64,000 bases of DNA from Scilla litardierei (lineage: Eukaryota > Streptophyta > Magnoliopsida > Asparagales > Asparagaceae): NCBI GenBank assembly GCA_030789695.1, contig CM061139.1, positions 104,630,837 to 104,694,836 of the forward strand, read 5' to 3'. Below, one piece after another: positions 47,709 to 57,627 of the stretch. The notes under the pieces are model-generated. The model did no database searches. It worked only from the letters and a program-made list of their open reading frames with translations, and had not been told where the DNA came from. Numbering within the stretch: position 1 is the stretch's first letter; each line of letters starts with the position of its first letter. Made by a program: the position numbers and the translations under genes.

Positions 47709-48583
47709 TAGGGGTGTGCGGGTCCGGGTACCCTGTTTTTTATATTACCCGGACCCTACCCGGTAAGGGATCGGTTCCTAAAATTTGGACCTGGAACCTA
47801 CCCGGAACCTACCCGGACCATATGGTTCCGGGTAGGTTCCGGGTACCCTATAAAATCTAGTTACACGTAAATATGTGCAACTCCTGTGTATTATGTAATC
47901 TTCAAATAAGTAGCATGCCATTCAGCGAGAGTTCAACAAAGAGCATACAGAACAGCAGAAGGGCAGGCCAACACCTGCCTATCATTACTAAAAGCATTTT
48001 TACGTCCTGGCTCTAGCACGAATGATCTAATTAATATGTACAGAGACTTGAAACTATTCTTGCAACTCTAAAATTTTACTTTTTATGCCCTTGTGTTGCA
48101 GTTCCATCGTTTTCCAGTATTCATGATTTCAAAATTTTCTTCTCTGTAATAACCTTTCCATTCATTCTATTTTAATATCATCTTTTTGGATATGAAGAGC
48201 ATGCACAACAGCAAAAGGGCAAAATTTTCTTCTCTGTAATAACCTTTCCATTCATTCTATTTTGATATCATCTTTTTGGATATGAAGAGCACGCAGAACA
48301 GCAAAAGCCTGCGTACGATCTTTTAGACTTTTACCCCTTATAAAATATAAAGTAGTGTTGAAGTGTTAATGGTTAAGTAATAAGTAGTGGTAACTCGGGT
48401 CTGGATATCAGTTCCGGGTCCGGGTACCCATTTCCTATAGATGGGAACGGGACCCGGTTCACACTGGTTCTTAGTTTTCCTACCCAGAACCTACCCAGAA
48501 CTAATGGGTATCTACCCGGAACCTACCCATTTGGGTAGGTTCCGATCGGGTATCTGGGTACCCTATACCCGTGCACACCCCTA
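47709..48583. mobile_element. hAT-type MITE (875 bp)
   Basis: Terminal inverted repeats TAGGGGTGTGC / GCACACCCCTA, the style of hAT non-autonomous elements, with an 8-bp flanking duplication ATTGCAGC / GTTGTAGC (6 of 8 match). Subterminal regions are rich in GGGTACCC and CCGGAACCTACCC in both orientations and could fold back. No transposase. A 90-bp segment is duplicated in tandem inside (48130-48219 and 48220 to about 48306). It lies in an exon-like part of the Tat antisense gene. Confidence 0.85.
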
Positions 48584-49701
48584 GTTGTAGCTACGTCTCC
48601 TGACATCATCGTACTTACTCAACAACCCGGTCCAGAGCTTTCGTCAAAGGCCTTGGTTGATGTTCCTCCCTCCGCTGGTTTGGAACCCCATCTTACTAGC
48701 CCAAAATCACGTCCCTCAGGCTCGGCCACTCCCTCCACTTCAATGGTCGAATTACGACCTTTGAGTTTGGCCGGGAACGCCGATAAATGGTTGTAGGGTT
48801 GTATGCCCCCTAAGTGGCCAACTGGATTGGTCCACCCAAGCTGTGACCAGGCATTGGCAGTGTTTAGATAGAAGAAATCTGATCTTTCTAATCCGCACGA
48901 AGAGAAGTTTTTGAGGTTGACGTACCCGGTGTGCGTCAAAGAATCTAACTTTGAAGACAACGAGGGCACTGCCCGCCTAATTAAAAATTCGATTCTACCT
49001 AGAGATAGGGAGTCATTGAAGGGAGTGGACCAAGAGAGACTCTCTGGAACTGCAGTCTGTCTTACCCAACAGGTTTACTTCCATTCTCTTAACATTTGTT
49101 TCGTCAAAGTAATCCTTTTTTAAAAAAAATCGTCTTTCTTTGTGCAGCTATCCTCAGTGCTGACGTCTCTTCATTGGCACGTGACCTTTATAAATACCGT
49201 CGAGGTTAGAATTGCTAGGAAGACTAAAGAGCTTGAAATAATTAAGAGAGAGACTGTCGAACAGCTGAGATAAGAACAGCTGAAACTATCCAGCTTTGAT
49301 GCCCAGGTGGAGGCGTTGAAGAAAAGTCTGGACGAGCTAAATAAAGCTCTTGTTTTGGTCAGAAAAAAGGCGAAGGAAATGTCTCAGGAGAAAGAGATCT
49401 CTGAGAAGAGGGCCTCTGAGCTTCAAGCTCAGATAGATGATTTGGCAAAGGTCGACCTTGAGGGGATGAAGAAGGCTGCCATCACAGATTATCAACTTAA
49501 CGAGCTTGTCCCAGCCATATCGAACGCCCTCCAGAATGGCTTTAACAATGTTGGCAGGAAATAGAGAGAGTCTATCCGGATGCCGGGATTGATTTCTCGA
49601 AGTTGTCCATGGTCGTCAGTGACGAAGAAGATTCTTTGTCGCTGAATGCCCAAGAAGATGCCCAGGAAGATGAGCCCCGGCCTGAAGAAGATCAGAATTG
49701 A
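48584..49701 (+). pseudogene. Tat antisense gene, segment 4 (C-terminus)
   Basis: After the MITE the frame continues VVATSPDIIVLTQQPGPEL, stops near 48797, and later coding resumes. A good GT-AG intron spans 49073-49147 with a pyrimidine-rich 3' end. From 49307 a coiled coil is clear (LKKSLDELNKALVLVRKK to LQAQIDDL), then LNELVPAISNALQNGF. A one-base shift at about 49560 leads to an acidic tail (SDEEDSLSLNAQEDAQEDE) ending at TGA 49699-49701. The intron and acidic tail argue for a real gene transcribed opposite to pol. Confidence 0.6.
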
Positions 49702-49919
49702 ATCGATGATGTAACAATGTCTGAACATCGTATTTTTGCGTGGTTATCTTCCCTTGTAACAATATTTTCAAATGAATGAAAGAATGATCATGTGCTGGTT
49801 GTGAAGAAAATTTCCATTTCCTTCTACGTTCATTGCTTATACATGCCCCGAACTTTCTATATTTGATTTTGATCTTAGAGGTCGTCTATCTGGCATTTTT
49901 GGTCCATATGAAGTTAAAA

Positions 49920-50760
49920 ACATCTTTGACGTTAAGCTTCCTCGGCCCGTGAGAGCTTAAAATCCCGATCGTGTAACCGAACACCTTGCGAAGGTTTGTA
50001 AGATCTTCTTCATCGTTAAGCTTTCTCGGCCCGCAAGAGCTTAAACTCCCGATCATATAATCGACGAGCTCGCGAAGGTTTGTAGAACCATCTTCGGCCT
50101 TAAGCTTCCTCGGCTCTCAAGAGATTAAACTTCATAACCGACGAGCTCGCAAAGGTTTGTAGAACCATCTTCGGCGTTAAGCTTCATCGGCCTGTGAGAG
50201 CTTAAACTCCCAATCGTATAACCGAGGGGATCGTGAAGGTTCATAGAATCATCTTTGGTGTTAAGCTTCCTCAACCCGCGAGAGCTTAAACTCTCGATTG
50301 TATAACCGACGCGCTCGTGAAGGTTTGTAGAATCATCTTCGGCGTTAAGCTTCCTCAGCCCGCGAGAGCTTAAACTCCTAATCGTATAACCGAGGGGCTC
50401 GCGAAGGTTTGTAGAAGCACCTTTGACATTAAGCTTCCTTGGACCATGAGAGCTTAAACTCCCGATTGTATAACCGTGGGCCTCGCGAAGGTTCGTAGAA
50501 TTATATTCGGTGTTAAGGTTCCTCGACTCGTGAGAGCTTAAACTCCCGCTCGTATAACTTAGGGGCTTGCGAAGTTTTGTAGAATCATCTTCGGTGTTAA
50601 GCTTCCTTGGCCCGCAAGAGCTTAAACTCCCGATCGTATAACTAATGGGCTCGCGAAGATTCGTAAGATCGTCTTCGACGTTAAGCTTCCTCGGCCTGCG
50701 AGAGCTTGAACTCACGATCGTATAATAGAAGGGCTCGCGAAGACCTATAAAAAGTAACAA
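49920..50760. repeat. 84-bp tandem repeat between convergent Tat genes
   Basis: About ten copies with period 84, each with TTAAGCTTCCTCGGCCCGCG, GAGCTTAAACTCCCGATCG and TATAACCGAGGGGCTCG blocks. As 84 is divisible by three, a 240-codon frame stays open on the minus strand (50125-50847) with a 28-residue repeat (LREPLGYTIGSLSSHGPRKLN). It lies between the 3' ends of the antisense gene and pol. Non-coding satellite-like tract is the preferred reading. Confidence 0.85.
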
Positions 50761-50877
50761 CTTGAAAATGTAATATAGCATTAGTATTCGCATGAATGTA
50801 TCAAAAAGTACATTCGGAGCAAAATTAGACTGTTTATTCGATTGCATAGTAGAAAGAAATAGAAATGTCGCTCTCTT

Positions 50878-53800
50878 TTACTGATAATACTTAATCAGAT
50901 GTTCGGCATTCCAAGGATGAACTAGCTCTTCTCCTTCCATGGTTGCCAAGTTATAAGTAGCCTGTCCAAGCACATCGATGACTTGATATGGACCCTCCCA
51001 CTTTGTAGCAAGCTACCATTGGCGAACAATCTCTGGAGCGAAAATGGCATTTCTCAAGACAAGATCGCCGATCTAAAATGTCTTTTCTTTGACACGAGCA
51101 TTTTAGTGTCGGGCTACACGTTGCTTTTGTTTGATGAGGGTCGTCAGAGCTTGGTCCCGTACTTCTTCAATGAACTCCATATTTAGAGCTAGGCCTTCAA
51201 GGTTCCCTCCTTCGTCGAAGTATTTGATCCTCAAAGGATTCTTCACCTATCTCCACAGGGACAACGACCTCTATCCTATACGCAAGCATGAAAGGACTTT
51301 GACCAATAGCAGCTTTGTAAGTCATCCTGTACGACCAAAGAATACTCAGAAGCTCGTCGAGCCATGAACCCCGGGCCTCCTTGACTTTCTTCTTCAATGG
51401 CTCTAGAATGCTTTGTTTGCAGCTTCTGCCATGTTATTGCTTTGAGGATGTGCCACAGAGGCGAAGTGCAGTGGAATCCCCCACTCCGAGCAGAATTCCT
51501 TAAAATTGGAGCCGTCGAATTACTTTCCATTGTCGGTCAATATGGACCGAGGTATTCCAAAGTGACATATGATCGACTTTCATGTGAAGGTCGTTATATA
51601 TTTCCATTTGGTAGGAGCCAGTGGTTCAGCTTCAATCCATTTGGTAAAATAATCCACAGCGACAACCAGAAACTTCTTCCCCTTCGCCAAAGTGAAAGGT
51701 CCGAGAATGTCATGCCCCCATTTTGCGAACGGGACCGGGCTAATGATGGGAACCAACTCAGCTGGTTAGGCAGAAGAGTGTTTGAAGAACTTTTGACACT
51801 CTTCAAACTTCCGCACATATGCTGATATATCAGCAGTCATAGTTGGCCAGTAATAACCTTGTCTGATCACCTTGAACACGATCGTCCTTCCAGCATAGTG
51901 ATTTCCATAAATGCCTTCATAGATCTCCCTTAGGACATAGTCCGCCTCAACGGGCCCGAGGCATTTTAAATAAGGGAGCACATCAAGCTTAGCACATCTT
52001 CTCTGGTACATGAAGCCTTAGTAAAGAGCGTATTTTAACGCCCGCCTTTCAAGCTTCTGAGCTTCTTCCTTTGATTCTGGTAGTTCACCATCTCTGAGAT
52101 ATTTCATGATCAGATCTATCCATGTTGCCCCCTGATTGATGCAGAGCAGTTTGTCTTCGGTGATGCTCAGAATCAATAAGTTCTCAATAAAGATGGATCT
52201 ACCTAACTCAATTGGCGACGAGGAAGCCAACTTCGAGATTGCATCAGCTCTGACATTGTTCCCCCGCGACATGTGTTGGACTTCAGCATATTTAAAGTTT
52301 GCAAGTTCGGCCTTCGTATCATGAAGATATCTCTTCATCATCTCCTACTTGGCTTCGTAATTACCCTGTAATTGGTGAATCACGAGTCGGGAGTCGCTTA
52401 CTAAATGCACATGACGAGCTCCAAGGGCTCGGCATAATTTCAGTCCATTAAGCGATGCCTCATATTCGGCAACATTGTTGGTCCCCGAGAAGTTGAATCA
52501 GAGAGCGTATTCCACAATAATCCCATTAGGAGTTTGTATTACAATCCCTGCTCTGCTACCCGATCTGGAGGATGACCCATCTAGGTACACCACCCATTCC
52601 ATATCTTCCTTCCTTGACGATGTTGATGGATCTTCAACAACTTGCACCCACGGAGGAAGTTCGTCAATCAGGCCGGATGGCGCCTCTCCTTCTGGGGGCT
52701 CCATGCTGCACTCAGTGACGAAGTCTACCAAAACTTGCCATTTGATTGTTGTCCTCGCCTTGTAATGTATGTCGAATTCACTCAACTCGATGCTTTAGTT
52801 GAGCATCCGTCTGAATCTATCTAATTTAGACAAATTCCTCTCAAGTTGCAAATCTGTCAACAAAAAAATAGTGTGAGCTTAAAAATATGGCCGGTGCCTT
52901 CTTGTTGTTGTAACCAGGCAATAAGCCAGCTTCTCGATTTGGCTGTAACGCATCTCAGCATCTCGGAGCACTCTACTAGTGTAGTAGACCGGCTGCTAGA
53001 TGTTCCCTTCTTCTTTGATCAACACCGAGCTTATTAATTCTTGGGTGATGGAGAGGTACAAGCTGAGCGGGTCTCCTTCATTGGGCTTCGTCGGCAAGGG
53101 GGACTCTGAAGATACCTTTTCAAATTGGCAAAGGCTTTAGCACACCCTTCATCCCAATTGACGAGCTTCCTTTCTCCTTTCCTTTGGCTCAGTGTTTTCC
53201 TCGGGCTCTTGAAGAACGGAATGGATTTCTCGGCTGATTTCGAGAGGAACTGTCCAAGAGCTGTAATTCACACATTCAGCCTTTGGAGATCTCTGATCGT
53301 CTTTGGCTCCTGCATATTGGTAAGTGCGGTGATCTTATCGTGATTAGCTTCAATACCTTGCTTTGTGATAATGAAGCTGATGAATTTTCCTGATTGGACG
53401 CCGAATGTACACTTCGTCGGGTTTAGCCATAGGTTGTGACTCCAAACTTGATCAAACATTTCTTCAAGATCAGTGATGTGATCCACCGAGTGCCAGGATT
53501 TGACGAGCATGTCATCAACATAAACCTCCAAATTTCTCCCAATTTGATTGTGGAAGACTTTGTTGACCATTCGTTGAAAGGTTGCCCCTGCATTTTTTAA
53601 ACCAAACAGCATCTTCCTGTAACAATAAATTCCTCGGTCAGTAATAAAGGAGGTTTTCTCCTCGTCTTTGGATGCCATCTGGATTTGGTTATTGCCAGAA
53701 AAAGCATCCATGAAGCTGTGGAGTTCATATCCCAAGGCATTATCCACCAAATGATTTATCCGAGGTAACAGATTGCTATCTTTTGGGCAGGCCTTGTTCA

Positions 53801-54161
53801 AATCGATGAAGTCGACGCACATCTGTCATTTCTTGTTGGCCATCTTCACCATCACTACATTAGCAAGTCATTCTGGGTATTATACCTCCTGGATGAAGTT
53901 TGCTTGGAGAAGACGACCTACCTCCTCAACCGCCGCTCGCATCTTTTCCCCTCCCATGCTGCGCTTCTTCTGTTTGATGGGGCGAGCTATGGGATCCACA
54001 TGTAATTCATGAGTGATCACCCGAGAATTCACGCCCGGTATATCTTCGGGACTCCAAGCGAATACATCAACATTGGCTCGAAGGAAAGTAATGAGCTTTG
54101 CCTTCAAATCCGATGGTAGCCTTGATCTAATGGATGTTGTCTTCCCCTCCTGTGCCAACAA
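50878..54161 (-). pseudogene. pol: Tat pol (RT, dual RNase H, integrase), broken
   Basis: Order on the minus strand: pre-RT segment FAWSPEDIPGV (near 54060), RT (53268-53822) with CVDFIDLNKACPKD, FSGNNQIQM and the catalytic VYVDDMLVKS, a decayed RNase H, a second (archaeal-type) RNase H with WVVYLDGSSSRSGSRAG (near 52590), then RADAISKLAS. The integrase follows: a zinc-binding part near 51770-52010 (GYYWPTM), core remnants, and the C-terminal stretch KWEGPYQVIDVLGQATYNLA ending at 50878. Two RNase H domains are diagnostic of Tat. Frameshifts and stops are numerous. No gag or protease is found upstream. Confidence 0.85.
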
Positions 54162-54679
54162 AGATATAAGTTCGGCTTCTTCTTTGGTGTAGGTTGCTGA
54201 TGAGCATGTTCTTCTTTACTATCAAGGAAATCGACTGGAAGAGCCTTGATCCAATGGATGTGGTCGTTGATCAGCATGGATTTTCTGGGTCCTTAGGGTC
54301 ATAAAATTGATGTCTGGCCCAATTCGATCGGACGAAGAAATCAAATAAGCAGTGGAAAAAACATCTAAAAACTATTTTAAGAATAGCCCTAAAGAGAACA
54401 ACCCTAGCCAAGATCTCTACTATCCCGGGGTTGGGTCCGACCAAACCACAATGATAGATCTATCTAACATTTGCAATTATAAACGAATGAATATTTAAAC
54501 TACATACCTTCACTTCGTTTCCACGGAATACGAAGCATCATTTTCAGCAATATTTCTTTGGCCCCGCGCCGCTTCTCCCAAGCCGAACCATGTCACGAGC
54601 CGTACCTTGTCCCGAACCGAACCGCTTCCCGAACCGCATCGCGTCCCGAGGAGAGTAACACCCTTATTGTCGAGCCAAC
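54162..54679. other. Unassigned junction between Tat pol and Athila LTR
   Basis: The first ~100 bp may still be Tat. From about 54290 the sequence changes character, with a run of CCGAACCG-like words near 54585-54650. No gene or known terminus is recognised. Confidence 0.4.
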
Positions 54680-54992
54680 TGATCACTCCTTATTTTACAC
54701 TTTTTTCCCGCATGTTTGCATGCCATTTGGATCGCCCAAATCATGTTTTTCACGATATATCGACGATATTGCGATGCTTTTCACGATTTGTTGTTTCTGT
54801 CGCATTTCAGGTGATTTGGAGAGATTTGGAGTGATCTCGAGATGCGCTTACTCCGGAGGGTCACCGACGACCTCCCCGAGGGGTATTTTGCTGTTGGAGA
54901 GGAGCGGACGAAGAAAGAACGTCACAGGAGCGACGAGGAGGCCAAAAGCGACGAGGAGGCCAAAACTAACTGTTTGGGCATTTTTAGTGTCC

Positions 54993-55374
54993 CACTCGGC
55001 CGAGTGAAGGAGTCACTCGGCCGACCAGCGAGACACCGCTCGGCCGACCAGATCAGACACGATTTATATGTGCACTCGGCCGAGCGACGGAGACCACATC
55101 GGCCGAGTGACGAGATCCCGTCCGCCCGAGTGGCGCCCAGACGAAGCCATTCAAAAATCGCCAACTTACTGTTTTTCGGCTGCCTGAGCTTCAGAAGACC
55201 CACTCGGCCGAGTGGATAATCCCGACCGCCCGAGTACCAAGAAGCCATCGGCCGAGTGACGACAACTCACTCGGCCGAGCCGCCCCCGAAGTGAAGACCC
55301 CTGAAGATCAAGACTTACTGGAAAATTACAGGGTTTCTCACTCGGCCGAGCGACTTTTGTCACTCGGCCGAGTG
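54993..55374. repeat. Palindrome array, CACTCGGCCGAGTG type
   Basis: About 13 copies of CACTCGGCCGAGTG and one- or two-base variants with unrelated spacers. It ends 84 bp upstream of the LTR TATA box. Same palindrome as 60896-61223 in this element, and a close variant of 2459-2816. Confidence 0.9.
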
Positions 55375-55457
55375 CGACGCGCTGCCTGTAGCGAAAATTG
55401 CGGATTTCAGGCTGCGCAGGGGTATTTTGGTCACAGTTTTTGGACGATTTTGGGGGG

Positions 55458-55464
55458 TATTTAA
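55458..55464 (+). promoter_or_regulatory. LTR TATA box
   Basis: GGGGTATTTAACCCC downstream of the palindrome array. The core is slightly atypical. Confidence 0.55.
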
Positions 55465-55857
55465 CCCCTGTTTTTACCCTAGTTTTAGAGAGCTTTCTCT
55501 TAGATTTTTACAGCTTTTTAGGTTTACTTTTTAGCTTTATTCTTTGGATTTTGAGAGAGGACAAAAAGTTGATTTTTGTTGGATTAATTGAAGAACTCCA
55601 TTGGTTTGCCTCTCTCTTCTCCAAAAATTCTATTTTTATTGCATATCTCAATATTGTGATGAATTCTATTGTTTATTTCATTGATTATTCTTGTGTTTGT
55701 GCTATGAATTGCAAGTAGTCTCCACGTCTTGGGGCGTGGGGATGAACCCTACAAGCCCAAATTCATATTTGTGATGAATTGGTAGAAATTTTGCTAGAAT
55801 CGTTGTTAGGGATTAGTTTGCGTGCGATTTACTACGGATAGCTAGGAGTTCATACCG

Positions 55858-56156
55858 ATTGGGATTTGCAAGAGATTGGATCCCAATTCGATAGGAAACC
55901 CTAGAAATCCGAATTGGGTTGGAATCGAATTTCCGAAGTATCGGTTTGCAAGAGATTGGACCGATACTAGGGTTTCCGGTTGCAATTCCGTGCCGATACC
56001 CGTTTGCAAGAGATTGGACGGGTAGGAACTATCCCAACCTAGGTCGCGCTCCGAGTTTGCAAGAGATTGGGCTCGGTGCGCGATTGAACGATGATGTTGA
56101 TCCAAATGCTAGCTTCCCTAGGCTAGGGTTTGCAAGAGATTGGACCCAAACCTAGG
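55858..56156 (+). other. Five leader hairpins with invariant 14-nt loop
   Basis: TTGCAAGAGATTGG occurs five times, each between complementary arms that differ every time: ATTGGGA/TCCCAAT (55858-55887), AGTATCGGT/ACCGATACT (55937-55968), TACCCGT/ACGGGTA (55997-56024), CGCGC-t-CCGAG/CTCGG-t-GCGCG (56045-56082), and CCTAGG plus GGGT/ACCC plus CCTAGG (56117-56156). Stems are 7-10 bp. They lie 400-700 nt downstream of the TATA box, so they should be in the transcript leader. Spacers between units show no other repeat. Confidence 0.85.
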
Positions 56157-56524
56157 ATAGCTATAGACTGGCAACAGCGCGAGAACATGAGCTTGGTTCT
56201 ACATTCAGTTGCAACTAGTTCATCCAAAATCTTATTCTAGCAATTTTGATACCGACGAACCACATTTATGAGATACGGTGAGTAGCGGGGATTCCCCATT
56301 CCCTAGAAGTTCTTTATTTGATTTGATATTTCCGTACTTTGTTTGACGATTGTGACAGGATCACCAAAGGCAAATTTCTCTCTTCTTAAATAGCCAAGTT
56401 GATTGGAACAAGCACGGTCATTCGTCCTCCCTGTGTTCGATAACCCGCTCGCTGCTACACCGTGCACTTGCGGTAAAACTACAACCGTCGCTCCGGGTGT
56501 GTATCCGGGGTGCGATCAAGTTTT

Positions 56525-56542
56525 TGGCGCCGTTGCCGGGGA
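56525..56542 (+). other. Primer binding site
   Basis: TGGCGCCGTTGCCGGGGA after spacer AGTTTT (56519-56524). Identical in sequence and spacing to the site at 24224-24241. Confidence 0.9.
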
Positions 56543-56688
56543 GGGCATTTTGACGGTGGTCGGCATCGACCACCCGGTTATTTCTTTTTTCTCTCTTTCT
56601 TTACTTTCTTCTATATCTTGATCTAACTTTGTTCGCAGCCCTATTTGCATATTCTTCACGTAGTTTGCATAAGATCTTAACAGGGAGA

Positions 56689-57627
56689 ATGGAGGATGCA
56701 ATGCCAACAATAGAACTCAGTCAGGAAGACTATGACTCCTTCACAGACCTCCTTAAGGAGCTTGTCGACGAGGTCCACGCTACCGGAGCTTTCGCTATCG
56801 ATGTCAAGGACCCCGACGAACAACTGTTTGCTAGTTTTGTGATGGACCAGATCTCCCCGGAGGGGACTATCGGGGGCAATGTCAGAGTTGACGTGATCGA
56901 CGACAAATTATATTTCGAAGACGGTAGAACAAATGTCAAAGAACACTACACTCCAGAAGAATCCTTCGAGCAAACCGGCATTCAGGGAGTTGCACTATAT
57001 GACGCTCACTCCTGCTTTTATGAATCGTCTGATGTGTTTTTTGATTCCAGGCACGAACCCGAACAGAGTGAAGGTTTTGACGATGCTAGCACAGAATCGG
57101 AGAGCGCATATTTCGATGCATCGTCCTCACTAAGTAGTGAGTCTGACTCGTCACAAGAGAGCGCACCACCTGAACATGAGCTAAACCCGGACGACAAGGA
57201 AGAAGCCAAACTCATGCGAGCTGATGAAGTGGAAGGAGCAGCGCCTCTTGAGGTAGAACTTAAACAATTACCTCCGAATCTAAGGTATGCTTTTTTAGGT
57301 AATAAATTAACTTTCCCGGTGATAGTCAATTCCCACCTCACGCAAGGTCAACTTGAAAAACTTCGAGACGTTCTTAGGAGCCACAAAGATGTCCTGGGAT
57401 ACACTATCTCCGATCTAAAAGGGATAAGCCCTGGGCTTTGCACGCATAGGATCCATTTGGAGGATACCGACGCCACCTCCATAGAGCCTCAAAGGCGGTT
57501 AAACCTGAACATGAAGGAGGTGGTTAAAAAGGAAATCCTAAAATTGCTAGACGCCGGTATTATTTATCCTATCTCCGACAGTAGGTGGGTTAGCCCCGTT
57601 CACGTCGTCCCCAAGAAAGGGAGATGA
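56689..57627 (+). pseudogene. Acidic leader domain fused to the pol N-terminus
   Basis: An ATG at 56629 or 56689 is possible; 56689 (MEDAMPTIELSQEDYDSF) is preferred because the upstream codons look like leader. Residues about 1-180 are strongly acidic and Ser-rich (ASSSLSSESDSSQESAPPE). They lack a capsid fold pattern, a CCHC knuckle and a protease D-S/T-G motif. From about 57250 it becomes normal pol: LPPNLRYAFLGNKLTFPVIV, then the RT start [21 protein letters not shown] one-base loss after VVPKKG (near 57617) shifts the frame and ends it at 57627. Confidence 0.75.

Larger units (their letters stand above)
17680..54290 (-). mobile_element. Tat-clade Ty3/gypsy element, gutted by nested insertions
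   Basis: Minus-strand order from the right: pol (54161 to 50878), an 84-bp tandem repeat tract, an opposite-strand gene, and an LTR near 17.7-18.6 kb. Dual RNase H and an antisense 3' gene are known traits of several Tat lineages. Gag and the 5' LTR, expected right of 54.2 kb, are absent. Both outer limits are approximate. Three insertions lie inside: 19108-25992, 26472-47239 and 47709-48583. Confidence 0.65.
54680..56518 (+). repeat. 5' LTR (1839 bp)
   Basis: The right end (GTGCGATCA) is fixed by the PBS. The left end is placed at TGATCAC because it forms an inverted terminal match TGATC/GATCA; no second LTR copy is available to confirm it. Internal order: palindrome array, TATTTAA box, hairpin series, GCGGGGATTCC block (56287), LTR end with TGCACTTGCGGTAAAAC. 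Confidence 0.75.

Noticed and set aside
48619..48969. Minus-strand 116-codon ORF
   Set aside because: Antisense shadow of segment 4 of the Tat antisense gene.
50125..50847. 240-codon minus-strand ORF as a gene
   Set aside because: Product of the 84-bp tandem repeat with period divisible by three; no recognisable domain.
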